The notes beneath the pieces are model-generated. The model had not been told where the DNA came from. It searched no databases and worked only from the letters and a program-made list of their open reading frames with translations. Shown here one piece after another: positions 21,638 through 34,047 of a DNA stretch of 64,000 nt (position 1 is the stretch's first letter; every line of letters starts with the position of its first letter). This stretch comes from Cryptomeria japonica (Eukaryota > Streptophyta > Pinopsida > Cupressales > Cupressaceae). The position numbers were made by a program, and so were the translations under genes. Location of the stretch: contig NC_081410.1 in NCBI RefSeq assembly GCF_030272615.1, forward strand, positions 117,187,140-117,251,139, read 5' to 3'.

Positions 21638-24060
21638 ATGGTTGAAACCCATCTTCAAAAATATAGGAGAGAAACTAAGGAGGCTCAAGAGTCCGCAAAC
21701 ATGAGTTCTTATGAGTATGAGAATGATATCTTTTTCAATTCTGATCATACTACATTACCTGACATGGATGCCTATAGAAACATTCCAAATGTTGAGAACA
21801 TGGACACTACAAACAACAATGCTACACATAATGACAATATGGACAAATTTTCTATACATTCAGTAGATGTGGAAGACTCCATTATGAATCCCCATTTCAA
21901 TCGATTGGTTGAGGAAATAATGAGAAGGGATAGACAATACTTCTTACAAATGATGGCACAAAGTGGAGCCAAGATACATCATGATTTTGACATGTCTCAA
22001 ATAATGGAAAATCAACCTTTGCAACAACCTCACTCCAACATGGATCAAAGAAGGCCTAATAGTGGAGGCAATAGAGGACCACATATGGTACCTGAATCAC
22101 CATCATCTTTGTTTCAAAAACTAGAGGTCCTACATACACATGGTCAAGTATATGATACTCACCTTCGCAGACCATTATGGAAGTCTTATGCAGACAGATA
22201 TGCTCAATCACATACCAATGCTAAGGATCAACCACCAAAGCAATTGGATATTCAAAGGCATGCTCAAAATTTGGACACAAGGAAACCCCGTGTCAAATTT
22301 GGGGGCAACACATTAGAACATGACATGCCCGTAGAGTATGGTATACACGGACAAAATAGATATGGCATTCCTCAACATGAATCTATACCAAGTGGTCCAT
22401 ATATGCAGCATCACTATAGACCTCCTCCATATGAACATGTGTATGATCAATATCATCCATATATGCAACATGCTCCTCCTCCAATTGGTGCCTCAAGCAG
22501 GGGGTATGGTCCAAGAAGTCAATGTCCACCTAAGAGCAATTTGGAACAACAAATCAGGGATTTACAAAAGAAAATGGAGGACATAAATACACCGAAGCCA
22601 ACATACACAATGAGAGACATATGTCCTTATCCATTTGACAAGAGCATTCCAATGCCTCCTTTTCCTACACACTTTGTGACGCCTAAATTTGATAAGTATA
22701 GAGGAAAAGGGGATCCTAAGGCACACATAAGACATTTTTTCACAGCTTGCATTGAGGTAGCAGCAGAAGAGACATATTTGATGAGGTTATTCCCACAAAG
22801 CCTAGGTGATCAAGCTATGGAATGGTTCTCCCAACTCCCACCTGAAATTAAGTCATGGGGTGACTTAGCAGAGGCATTTATCCAACATTTCTCCTACAAC
22901 ATAGAGACAGACATACCGGTCACTACTTTGTGCAACACCAAGCAAAAAGAGGGAGAGTCTTTTGCATCATCTTACAAAGATGGATAAATCTAGCCAGCAG
23001 ATGCTCTTGTGAAATTCCACAAAAACAAATGGTAGAAATGTTCACCCAGAATGTTAACAAAGACATTGGCTATGATCTAAGGAAAGCTTGTTTGTCCACC
23101 TTCAAGGACGTCATTGAAAAAGGCTTAGCAAAAGAGAAGGTCCTAATTGAACAAGGAGTCATTAAGATATTCAAGGAAAACAAAGATGACTTTAAGGGAA
23201 AAGACAAGCCGAGATTTTGGAACAAAAACAAGAACACAGTCAATGATGGTGTTGTTGATGCCAACACAGTGCGACCCAAATTCATCTTTTCGGGATCAAG
23301 TTCTACAAACAATCAAGTGAATACTCAAACAACTTCCAGATCATGAAGGAAGTACACTCCCTTGGGAGAACCACTTGAGTCAGTTTTCAAAAAGCTAGTG
23401 GCAAACAAGGTAATCACAGTTCCAGATTTTCCTCCATATGAGCCAAAGGTTAAACCAAATTGGTGGAATGATGATGAGTATTGTGAATTTCATAAGAGCA
23501 AAGGTCATAAGACAGGAAATTGTCATCGACTGAAGAACATCATACAAGATCTCATTGATAGAGGTGATATTGAGATTGAGGGACATTCATCTAATCAAGA
23601 ACATGAAATGTTCAAGGAACCATTTCCAAAGCATGACAAGGGAAAAGCTAAAGCCATAGAGGACCAAACCAACTATACCAGAGCATCCTACAACTATGAT
23701 TCAACTATCAATCACATCTCGATGGACAATTATGTCTCTACCATTATCATCAAGGATAAAACCCTTGATAATTCTATCTAGAGACCCAGGATCATTCTGA
23801 AAGGCGTTGGATCTTCTTCCGAACCTACCTCTGAATGTCATGTCACAACTCGCCGAGGTAAATTTACTTTTCAAGGTGCTCCAACTAAAAACACTACTTC
23901 TTCGTCAACCAAACCTGAGTATGACCTTGTAGAACAGTTAAGGAAGACACCCACGCTCATCTCCATCCTTGAGCTATTATGCATATCCCCCGCTCATAAA
24001 GCCATTCTTGACAAAATCTTAAGAGACACTGCCGTTCCTACTGATCTAAATGTGGACTAG
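21638..24060 (+). pseudogene. gag of Gypsy element B, broken
   Basis: Starts at ATG 21638 (MVETHLQKYRR). Order: Asn/Met-rich N-terminus, Pro/His/Tyr-rich stretch, then the Gypsy gag core near WFSQLPPEIKSWGDL (22821-23100), a Lys-rich segment, and the zinc-finger-like YCEFHKSKGHKTGNC (23481-23525). Compared with A, one base is missing near 22965, which breaks the frame. Stops at 23344, 23779 and 24058 follow; A has CGA and CAG at the first and third. Gag would form the particle and bind RNA. Gag, protease and pol share one frame after the lost base, so they were made as a single polyprotein. Confidence 0.88.
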
Positions 24061-26025
24061 TTTCAAGCCATGGTGGGATACCTTTCCATTCCACACTCTC
24101 TCACGTTCACAGAAGCCGATGACGCCTCCGTAAGTCAGCCACATAATGCACCATTACACATTGAAGCCTTCATACACAAACATCGAATCAAACGAGTCCT
24201 GATAGATGGAGGAGCAGGTCTAAACATTTGTACATTGAGCACAATTAAACAATTGGGATATTCTGATAAAGCTGTGAATTCTACAAATCAAATCACCATC
24301 AAGGCATATGATGATGAAGAACATTCGTCCAAGGGCATAGTCACCTTACCTCTCAGAGTTGGGCCAGTTACGAAGGATGTGGTTTGTCAAGTCCTGGATC
24401 TAGATCTCACTTATAATATATTGCTAGGACGTCCTTGGATTCATGAAATGAGGGTAGTCCCATCTACATATCATCAATGCATTAAGTTTCCTCACAATGG
24501 AGTGGAAGTAACAGTTAATGGTGATCCTGATCCGTTTATATACTGCAATAATCTTAGATCAAAAACTGAGACCATCATTCCCAGTAATCACGAAGTTGTT
24601 CCTTCTTTGGCATACATTGATCCTGAGTCATTAAAACCTTCGACATCAAAACAAGGTGAGATTAAAGGCAAGTTTCAAGACAAAGGCATGGGGGAATACA
24701 CTTTAAATCAGACCATGTACTTACGACAAGTCATGAGTTCCCCAAAAGAATATGGAAGACCACATCCTAACAAGCAAGTATTCATCATGGTACTTAAATG
24801 GGACCCTACTACCTTTCAAAGATGGGGCGAACTGGAAGAGGAAGATCTATACAAAATGCTTTACAAAGACATTGGAGATGACACACAAGATCACATCAAT
24901 CTACCATGTGAGAAATATGGCAAAGGCTTCAAAATTCTACAAAAATTCGAGTATGATGGAAAAAGCCCTCTTGGGTTACGAAAGGAAGGCATCATTGAAC
25001 CTTTACAACCTGAATTGACATTTAAAAAGGAACGCTCGAAAGGACTTGGTTTCCTGACTTCCAAGGTCCACACTCAAAGGATAGAAGAAGCCTTACAAAT
25101 CAAAGATGCCAAAATTCAACAAGAGGATCGCTATTCCACAGACTCCAATGAATGGGAATGGAGTTCAGATAACTCCTCCAGTGACTACGAGCTCACCGAG
25201 ACATTCAGAGAGCCAGATGAACCCACAGAAGAAGAGGAATTTTATAACAAGTTCAGAGTTGGTCAAGAAATAACCCATGAGGATTCCACACAGTCCTTGT
25301 CTCAAGGTTCTAGGTTGAAATCACATAGGATGAGAACACTTGTCCCAGAATGCGCTACTAGTGATGATAATTTGGATTCGCTCACGATCGAGATTGATGA
25401 GGAGAGTGCCATCGATGACCTCGATAATTACCTTGACATACCCGAATATAACTGCATCTTCACTCTTAGCCCTGCTAACTTTGAAGACATTGAAGGCCTT
25501 CCCCTTGTTCACCACCAACTCATTGACTAGGATCATGAAGGACCTGCACAATTTGACACATTCCAAAATGATGAAGCTTTTATTGACTATCTTGGCATAC
25601 GAGATGATCTCCCCCCATGGGGACCATAAGGTGGGATACACTATAGAACTCAATAGCGTGGCATATTTTGGTGAGGGTGTTGGACCTTCCAATCGCAAAA
25701 ATGTGAAAATAAGAACAAACCAAGGGTCTTATGGTGAAAACCACACTGTGGCATTGTCTGACCCCAAAAAAGTAAAAAGAAAGGACGTATCTGAGGGCAA
25801 AAACCTCTCTGAGGCACTCGAAGATGGAAGGCTCGACATTTTCCCAGCATCATATGAGGAAAAGTCATCCATGTTGGTAGAGGAGACTATCAAAACAAAC
25901 ATTGGTATAGAAGAGGTTCCACACAACATATTCCTGGCTCAATCATTGACGGAGTCAGAAAGGTTAAAAATTTCATAAGTTTCTTCAAAGAATGACAAAT
26001 CAACTTTTCCTGGTCATACGCTGAT
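24061..26025 (+). pseudogene. Aspartic protease and linker of Gypsy element B
   Basis: A frame of 486 codons runs 24070-25530. The retroviral-type aspartic protease is seen at LIDGGAGLNICT (about 24202), with DGG where DTG or DSG is usual, and the later LLGRPWIHEM motif (about 24421-24450). A long linker with a G-patch-like stretch (SPLGLRKEGIIEPL, about 24964-25005) and an acidic region follows. A TAG at 25528 and two compensating frameshifts, near 25620 and 25975, break the join to pol. The protease would cut the polyprotein. Confidence 0.83.
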
Positions 26026-26904
26026 ATGCCAAGATTGGATCCGGATTTGGTAATGCATCATTTGACAGTTAAATCGGGGGTAAAACCAGTGAAACAAAAA
26101 TTAAGAAAGATGCATCCACAAGTGGCATTACTAGTCAAAGCAGAGCTTGAGAAATTATTGGACGTCGGATTCATACGCCCAATTGATTATCCTGAATGGA
26201 TCTCCAACTTGGTGCCTATCAGTAAACCAGATCGCAACATCAGAATATGTACAGATTTCAGAGACATCAACAAAGCTTGTCTAAAGGATGACTTCCCATT
26301 ACCAAATATCGACTTGATTGTTGATCTCACAGCAGGTCATGAAATGTTATCATTAATGGATGGATTCTCTGGTTATAATCAAATAAGGATCGTGCCCGAG
26401 GATCAACATAAAACATCATTCACTTGTCCTTATGGAACTTTCTACTGGAATGTCATGCCCTTCGGGCTAAAGAATGCAGGTGCTACATATCAAAGAGCCA
26501 TGACTACTATCTTTCATGATCTCATGCACGTAACCATGGAAGATTATGTCAACGACCTCTTGGGCAAATCAATAGACAAAAATACACATTAAGACATACT
26601 TTCAGTCATCTTTGATTGGTTGGAAAAATACAAAGTAAGATTAAACCCCAAGAAATGTGTCTTTGGAGTAACCTCCGGGAAGCTCCTAGGATTCATTGTA
26701 TCCAAAAGAGGAATCGAAGCTGATCCAGCAAAAGTCAGGGCCAACTTGGAGATGCAACCACCAAGAAATATCAGTCAACTTCGATCCTTACAAGGCAGAC
26801 TCTAGTCCATACGAAGATTCATAGCACAACTTGCAGATAAGTGTAATCCTTTTCAGCACCTACTACATAAAAACATCAAATTCAAATGGGATGATAATTG
26901 TCAA
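26026..26904 (+). pseudogene. Reverse transcriptase of Gypsy element B, inactive
   Basis: The Gypsy reverse transcriptase is clear: SNLVPISKPD, RICTDFRDINKA, MPFGLKNAGATYQR, then the thumb region around LNPKKCVFG and LGFIVSKRGIEADP. The catalytic box, normally YVDD, reads YVND at 26545-26556: the first aspartate codon GAC is AAC, a G-to-A change that removes a metal ligand. Stops at 26590 (TAA) and 26803 (TAG) also interrupt it. The frame is otherwise the same as protease and integrase. It would copy element RNA into DNA in the cytoplasmic particle. Confidence 0.93.
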
Positions 26905-28062
26905 TAGGCTTTCCAGACACTCAAAGATTATCTTCTGAATCCACTAGTTTTGATGCCACCAGTTCCAGATCAACCTCTGTTACTATACATATCAGCTACT
27001 CCAATAGCAATGGGGGCACTCTTAGCACAACAAATTGCTGAGGGCAAGGAAAAAGCAGTATACTATATCAGTCGCACATTGGTAGGATATGAGCTAAATT
27101 ACACACCAATTGAGCGTGCATGTCTCACCGTGGTCTTTGCTTCACAGAAATTATGACATTACATGCTCACTCATAAGACCAAGTTGGTTGCAAGGATCGA
27201 CCCATTGAAATACCTTCTCAATAAAGCAACACTTACTGGGCGACTAGCCATATGGGTAATGATCCTGAGTGAATTTGACATCGAGTATGTGGACAGAAAA
27301 GCAATAAAAGGACAAGCCATTGTAGATCAATTAGCAGATGCTCCCATGATAGATGATGTTCCTCTAAGTTCAGAATTTCCAGATGAATCTATTTTAACAA
27401 TGTCACATGCAAAGCCATGGCAACTGTACTTTGATGGCTCATACACACAACATGGGGCAGGAGCTGGCATCCTCTTTATAACTCGTCAAGGGGATTCTAT
27501 ACCAAAATCATACCGCTTATCATTTCCTTGCACTAACAATATATCGAAATATGAGACATTAACAACTGGATTACGGATCGCAGTTCAGTGGAAGATCCAG
27601 GAACTTCGTGTTTTGGGGGACTCTCAACTTGTCATCCGTCAAGTAACTGATGATTACCAAACAAAAGATGAAAAATTAATGCCTTACAAACAAATGGTGG
27701 ATGACCTGAAACAACACTTCACCAAGATAGATTTTGAGCAGATACCAAGAGAGCAGAATCGCGCTGTAGATGCCATGGCTACAATTGCTTCACTGATCGA
27801 TCTACCTCCAAATGAGACCTGCTATGAGTTCTTGGTGGATAACCTTTTGGTTCCTTCATATGAGATCATGCCTACTGAGATGATATGTGTTGTCGGTCCT
27901 GAGTCCCAGTTATATGGTTCCATTTTCACATACCTTCATGACAATACCCTACCTCCTGATCTATCAAATAACCAACGTCGCACTTTCATTCGCCAATCCT
28001 CTCGATATGTCATTTTAGCTGATATCCTATACCGACGAGGTCTAGATGGCACTCTTCTTTGA
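26905..28062 (+). pseudogene. RNase H and second RNase H of Gypsy element B
   Basis: After a TAG at 26905 the usual Gypsy RNase H follows (LLLYISATPIAMGALL, YISRTLVGYELNYTPIE), interrupted by TGA at 27154. A second RNase H-like domain begins at 27418 with LYFDGSYTQHGAGAGILF, then VLGDSQLVIRQV and NRAVDAMA. It is a ribonuclease fold with conserved Asp positions. Two tandem RNase H domains mark the Tat lineage. The segment ends at TGA 28060, where family members usually have Arg. It would remove RNA from RNA-DNA hybrids during reverse transcription. Confidence 0.88.
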
Positions 28063-29166
28063 TGTTTAGAAAGCGACAAAGCTCAGATTGCGTTACGTGA
28101 AGTACATGAAGGGATATGTGCTCCACATGCTAGTGGTCCTACCTTGGCCAAGAAACTCATCAGGACTGGATATTACTGGCCCAATATGGAAAAAGACTCA
28201 TATCAGTTTGTCAAGAAATGTAAGCAATGTCAAATTCATGGAGACCTCATACATGCGCCAGCACAAGAACTTCAACCAATTGCGTCTTCTTGGCCCTTTT
28301 GTCAGTGGGGACTCGATCTCATAGGCAAGATTCACCCTCCTTCTTCCAATGGTCATAAATTCATTATCATTGCCACAGAGTATTTCACAAAATGGATTGA
28401 AGTTGTGCCTCTCACACAAGTCACGGGAAAATAGATTGCTACATTCATCCTCAACTATATCATTTGCCGATACGGTATTCTTGTTTCCATTATCACTGAT
28501 AACGGGCGTTCCTTCAAAAATCAGGATGTTTGTGAACTTTGTGACCACTTCCATATTTCCCATCGTTTCTCCACACCATATTACCCCCAAGGTAATGATC
28601 AAGCTGAGGCGTCTAATAAAACAATCCTTAAAATCCTAAAGAAGACAGTCAACGATGTTGGCCGTAATTGGCATATCCAACTTAATCCTACACTTTGGGC
28701 CTACCACACAAGTGTCCGCACACCTACATGAGCTACACCTTATTCACTTGTCTATGGCGCTGAATCCATCTTGCCTATTGAGGTCGAGTTACCCTCTTTA
28801 CGAGTCTCTTTGCAAAACATCATCAGTGATGAAGACTATAGGGTCTCTCGCTTACAAGAACTGGAACTACTGGATGAACGAAGACAAACTACTTTTAATC
28901 ATCTCAAGGCTTACCAACAATGAATGAGTCACAGCTACAATCACAAGGTCAAGCCTCGCACATTTGAGGTAGGTGACTTAGTTCTCAGAGAAAATCCTAA
29001 AAATCAGCAAGACAGAGAGAAGAAGGGCAAGTTTGAACCAAATTGGCTTGGTCCTTACATCATTATAGCAGCATATGGATCTGGGGCATATCAGCTCTCA
29101 ACTACAGAAGGTGAACCTTTGGAGGATCCTATCAACAGCATGCACCTTCGCAAGTTTTACACATAG
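28063..29166 (+). pseudogene. Integrase of Gypsy element B
   Basis: The HHCC zinc-binding part is present (VHEG, APHASG, CKQCQIHGD, 28099-28250). The catalytic triad is also complete: Asp in WGLDLIGK (near 28312), Asp in ITDNGRSF (near 28498) and Glu in QAEASNKTILK (near 28605). The C-terminal tail RTFEVGDLVLRENP to MHLRKFYT closes at TAG 29164. There is no chromodomain. Stops at 28432, 28729 and 28921 interrupt an otherwise open frame. It would insert the DNA copy into the chromosome, giving the 5-bp duplications seen here. Confidence 0.92.
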
Positions 29167-30891
29167 CTCTTCAGAGTATCCTAATTCAAAAAATACAAAA
29201 AAAATCAAAAAATTCAAAAATACAAAAAAATTATAAAACAAAAAAAAATCGTTACTTGGTGAAAACCTGACAAACAAGCGCCTTGTGACACAAAAAATAT
29301 TGAAAAATCAAAAAAAGTAAAGAGAAATAATTTCGTCCAATGGTGAAAACCACTTCGGTGGCACCCTGGGCAAGTACCATGGTGAAAACTGGGTCACCAG
29401 CGCCATGCGTAGAGACATTGCTCCTCCCTCCTTCAGGATTCACTTTCATCCTTTCACTTTGCACACACTCACAACCTATTCGTTCATAATAAACTTACCC
29501 ATTCCATCATGGCTTGTTATTGATCTACCCAAGATTGGTTCGCCATTCATAATAAACCTCCCTTTTCACCTCCCTTTCCATCCATAATAAATCAGATCCT
29601 ATCTGTGGCTAAGGCAAATCCTACGTCTAGTGATGGGTGTGGAACTAAGAACATCAAATGTTTCGAGGAGTACAGTTTCTTCCAGCTTCCTTCAGTCTAT
29701 CCGCACACAATCCACAATAAAGCAACATTTGCATCACAGATCCACAATAAAGTTTCATCTTCTCCACAATAAAGTATCAGTTTCATGGATTCAATCAGTT
29801 TCAGATGACACACAGCAACAACAATGGGCTTTAACAAATCAAATCTTTCAACAAACTCAGACAACATATGGTTCAGTGCTATCTATCCTTTCTATGAAAG
29901 TAAACATTGTGACCACAATCAAATAAGACTTATAGAAGTGACAAGAGACACTAAACTTGAGGGCTACAGTGGATGTTGGTGTCGAGTCTTGGTTTTCTTT
30001 TGATTTCATCTTTTTTGGTGACATGTCTTTTAGCTTTTCCGAGATGTCTCTGACTAGAGATTCTATCTCCAGGATGTCTTTGACTAGAAAGGCGAGGATG
30101 GGGTATCGTCACCTATTTTTCTTTTTTGTTGTCTGTGGATTGTCTCTTAGTAATGCTATGACTTGTCCAAGGATATGAGGACACTATGAGTCTAGTGTGA
30201 ACTGGGGCATTCCTTGTTTATGATTGTCTTATCTCCATGCAAACAGGTACAATGACTTTCTAGGTCGAACATATACCTCGATTGTCATAACCTACTTGCC
30301 ATAATAAAGTTTAATGATGATAACGCACAAGAAGCTCTTTCACTTTCATATCTTCTATCTTCCATCCCCCTTTCTTGATTGACTTCCATCGCCCTTCTCG
30401 AGTCCGCGTAGCCTGCTATCACATGACTAAGTATAATGACACACCAAAAACATTTGCATTTCATGTAGTTGCACCTGCATTACCACATATTAAGCATTTC
30501 ATACATACATATAGATATCACAACTGCATTACAACTTGCACACAACACCTATTAGCACAATTTACATTTGCATTATCATATTCATCTGCATTTCATACAT
30601 TCACATTTGCATCATGCATACACATATAAAATATAAAAGAACAAAAAAAGTATATATTGCATTGCATCATGTACATATTTGCATCCATATCATAAAACAT
30701 ACATCATAAGAACATCTCATCACATAGGTACACATGCATATAGCTGCCGCAAAGATGAATCATCTCATATATATATATAAAGTGTCATGATACAATGATG
30801 TCAAAAAAATCATATGGCTACAATCACCCGAAGGTGTCTACATCATCATACAAAAATGGTACAATACTGATACATAGGGAGCCCTCTATAG
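29167..30891 (+). other. 3' region of element B, before the antisense gene
   Basis: Non-coding, equivalent to 12907-14629 in A. It has A-rich runs at the start, GGTGAAAAC units (29340-29395), CATAATAAA motifs (29485-29590) and a CAT/ACAT-rich stretch (30420-30780). On the minus strand it is downstream of the antisense gene and may hold its 3' UTR. Confidence 0.5.
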
Positions 30892-31389
30892 CTATGATGA
30901 ACTCCCTCCCTCGGAGCCACCTGGCCTTGATGGAATCTGAGCCCCTGAAGGACCCGCTCCAGGATCATCCCTCTTGTCCCCTCTATCTGGTGGTGGTGGA
31001 GGACCCATAACCCCACCACTAGATGCCTGTCTCCTCCGACTCCCTCCCGTAGTTGTCATTGTCCGCGATGGTCAATGGAAGCTCCTCACCCGCTAATCCG
31101 CTGGCACTGCACCATAATAAAGATCTCACTAGTAGGCAATCTTCTCCCCGGCCCACAGAACATAGGCATATCCGGCCCCTGTGTCCTCTGCTGCCTGCCT
31201 CCCAGCCCTCAGTGCTGTCTCAACCTCTGTGTAGCGCTGAATGGCCTGGTCTCACTCTCGCTCAGTATCTCGGAGCTGCCTCCTGAGCCTATCCCTCTCC
31301 CTCTCCAACTCCTGGATCTCATCTGCCTATCCTTGGCAGATCTCCCTCAGCTCCGTCAACTCATCCTCCTTGGCCTCAGCCCCCTGTGG

Positions 31390-31515
31390 CTCCCACTGTA
31401 TAGGTGCCTGCCCCTGTGCCTGTGCCTATACTGGTACCTGTACTGGTGCCTGTACTGGTACTTGTCCCTATATCTATCCCTGTACCTATCCCTGTACCTG
31501 CACCTGTCTGGGACC
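31390..31515 (-). repeat. Minisatellite coding for Pro/Gln/Val repeat in the antisense gene
   Basis: Degenerate units of six to twelve bases (plus-strand CCTGTACCTGTA type). In the frame of the antisense gene they read as a Val-Gln-Gly/Val-Pro-type repeat broken by TAG codons where CAG would continue the pattern. The repeat links the mobile domain part to the coiled coil. Confidence 0.7.
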
Positions 31516-32875
31516 CTATGCTGTTGGCACGTGTAGCGGCAATCCATCGCGACCCCTCACCACCTGAGCCTGCCTGTCCTCTCCACCCTCCCTCCACAGT
31601 GCAACCCTCCTCTCTCCAACTACTCCCCTCCTCCTCCGTTGGCCTCTACCACCATCATCTCCATCATCATCCCCATCCCCACCACCATCTCCATCTAATA
31701 ACTCTCCTGGATCCGTCAGGCATGGGAATGGATGCTCGACCCAGTATGTTGTGCACTCGGCATCCATGCTGGCATCCTCAATCTCTGGCCACATGTCCTA
31801 GGGTAGGGGCATCATCTCTACCAGTTGTGTAACAACTTGATCATATGATAATAGGGGCCCAAACTGGGCCTGATCTCTCACAGTCCGTGCATACATGCCT
31901 GAACCCCATGGCATCTGCTGAATCCTGCCAAACTGCCTGCCAACCCTGTCCACTAGCTGCCTCTCTAGCACATAGGGCATACGCCCAATCAGGTACCTGC
32001 TTCGAAAGGTGTAGGGTAGCTCTATCGCATCATCCTCCCACTGCTCACATCCCAAGTATGGCCTCCATATGACCACATCAATATCATCAATCACTCGCCG
32101 CCAATGCTCCAACCTGCCAATCCGTGGCTGCGACGTGATCATGTCGTATAAGTGAACAAAACTGCATTCGTGACCTTTGCCTCTAAAGTGTATCAGTCTT
32201 GTCATTGGCAGATGCTCATAAGCCCACACCTGCAACAATGTCACCCCACAGTCCAATCCCACTGATCCATGGTATACAAATTGATGCAGCTCATAGTAGA
32301 GGTGTGCCAGCACACACGGTCCCCAAGCATATTTGGTGTGCTGTGTCACCAGTGTCTCTAGTGCACCTCCCCAGCCTACAGCCAACCCCCGTGTCGCTCT
32401 ATTAGGACACAAGAACCCACTGATCGCTCCTCCTATCACTATTGGCAGCACCAATCCTGTAGCAGTCATAGTGTCCCAAGCCACGTGCCCTGCCCTCATC
32501 TCTAGTCCTGGGTCCTGGAACACTCATCTCAGGGCCTCCCTATCTCCATCTTGATCATATGGGATTAGCTCCCCGTCGATCGGTATCTGCAAAATCCTAT
32601 ATACATCCTCCAGGGTGACTGTCATCTCCCCCATCGACAAATGGAACGTACAAGTCTCAAAGTGCCACCTCTCCGCCAGTGCAGTCAAAAGTCCCATGTT
32701 CACCCGAAACTCAGGCACATACAACACATGTCTCAATCCCATAGCCTCGATCGCAGCTCGCTCCTCGGCTATCAGCTCAGGTTGCAACCTCTGAGTCGAT
32801 GGGAATCTCTCCCGTGACTCCAACATAGGCAAATACTCCTGCAGTCAAGCAAATCAATCATGTCAGTCATCGTGG

Positions 32876-33150
32876 CATTCCCTGTTTATCACAAAATGCT
32901 ACTTTTTATCTAAATGCATATGGCATTCTATCCTAGTGACACTCACTGTTCATCACAAAGTGTTGCTTCTATCCTAGTGGTACTCCCTATTCATCACAAA
33001 GTACTACGTGTGACACTCACTGTTCATCACAAAGTGTTGCTCACATTTGCACTCCCTGTTCATCACAAAGTGCTGCTCATATTTTAGTACTCCCTGTTCA
33101 TCACAAAGTACTATATCTTGGTACTCACTGTTCATCACAAAGTGCCTTGA
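32876..33150 (-). repeat. Tandem repeat in the antisense intron of B (about 7 units)
   Basis: Degenerate units with plus-strand core CTGTTCATCACAAAGTG, the same repeat as at 15040-15480 but with fewer units. It lies inside the inferred intron. Confidence 0.83.
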
Positions 33151-33274
33151 TCTATTCTAGTCTTTCCTAGAGGACCTGCTTGAGTGTATCCTCTCAGCAG
33201 CTTATCCAATCGACAACGTATGTTCATCACAAAACTGCCGATTTGACCTAGAAGACACAAATTCACATTTTTTG

Positions 33275-33531
33275 GACACAAACGCGCTTACCTGACATAA
33301 ACGCGCTTGAAGACTACACAGACGCGCCTGACAAACACAGACATGCCTATGCTCTGCACAGACGCGCCTGGGCAACATAGATGTGCCTTCTTGGCACAGA
33401 CGTGCCTAAACATCACAGATGTGGTCGCATTGATCACAGATGCATTTTTTAACATAGACGCGCCTAGCACAAACACAGACGCGCCTCCTGATCATAGACG
33501 CACCTGGCACCAACGCAGACGCGCCTAGACG
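33275..33531 (-). repeat. CGCGTCTGTG motif array in the antisense intron of B
   Basis: About eleven copies that read GGCGCGTCTGTGTT on the minus strand, spaced 20-25 bases. This is the same motif as in the leader of B but inverted relative to it, so the two sets point toward each other across the element. Confidence 0.82.
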
Positions 33532-33707
33532 TTTTTGGATTTTTTTTGGACCCTATTCTAAGCGCATTTATTGCCCTATCTACCATGCATTCATGACAAC
33601 AATAAATGCAACAAAGTACGAGGAGGTTTTGCGATACTTACCGGCTCTCCTGCCTCTGCTGGCCTCTGGAATTGACGAACGCGGTCGAATCTGTGAACGA
33701 AGGCCAT

Positions 33708-34047
33708 CGCTGCTGACTACTACTGCTCTCTTTTCGCTCTGCACTTTGCTCTCATGGATGTGTAGATGACAATGAGGATGTATTTTCCCCCGTGGTCTAT
33801 CTTATAGACTACCCCTAGCCCTCGTTTCCCATGTCAGTCTTCGTTATCCCGTGACTTTGTCACTTTATCTAGTCAGTCCATTCTAGCCTCTCTTTCTTAT
33901 CGAGAGATTGTCTACAATATTTTCAGACATTTTCATCCAATCTCTCGAGGGGGCATATCATTCCCATCTTGGGGCAACTCTATATCAGTTCATCTTATCT
34001 TCTTTGAAACAACGCGACAAGCCACATTGTCTCAAAGAGGAGCAAAA
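33708..34047 (+). other. 3' end of element B with polypurine tract
   Basis: Lies upstream of exon 1 of the antisense gene and may contain its promoter on the minus strand. The purine-rich AAAGAGGAGCAAAA (34034-34047) directly precedes the 3' LTR. Confidence 0.6.

Larger units (their letters stand above)
30892..33707 (-). pseudogene. Antisense spliced plant mobile domain (MAIN-like) gene in Gypsy element B
   Basis: Exon 1 (33707-33642, 22 codons) starts MAFVHRFDRVRQFQ and ends at donor GTAAGT. The intron (33641-32839, about 800 bases) ends TTGACTGCAG. Exon 2 (32838-30892) joins in the same phase and stays in register for 649 codons. It holds a plant mobile domain (FHLSMGEMTVTLEDVYRIL, AHLYYELHQFVYHG, RSRYLIGRMPYVLER, GSGMYARTVRDQAQFGPLL), an acidic/Arg-rich linker, a Pro-Gln-type repeat, a coiled coil (ELTELREICQG, ELERERDRLRRQLRD) and a Pro/Gly-rich tail. 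In-frame stops include 32524, 31798 and 31516 and several in the repeat. A has CGA where the first stop is TGA. MAIN-type proteins act in the nucleus in gene and transposon silencing; a counter-silencing or regulatory role here is only a hypothesis. Confidence 0.82.

Noticed and set aside
31356-31597. Minus-strand Gly-Thr and Arg-Tyr-Arg-Asp repeat ORFs
   Set aside because: They are in other frames than the antisense gene and are products of the minisatellite.
31404-31832. Plus-strand ORFs with Val-Pro and His/Pro repeats
   Set aside because: They are shadows of the antisense mobile domain gene and its minisatellite. The minus-strand frame explains them.
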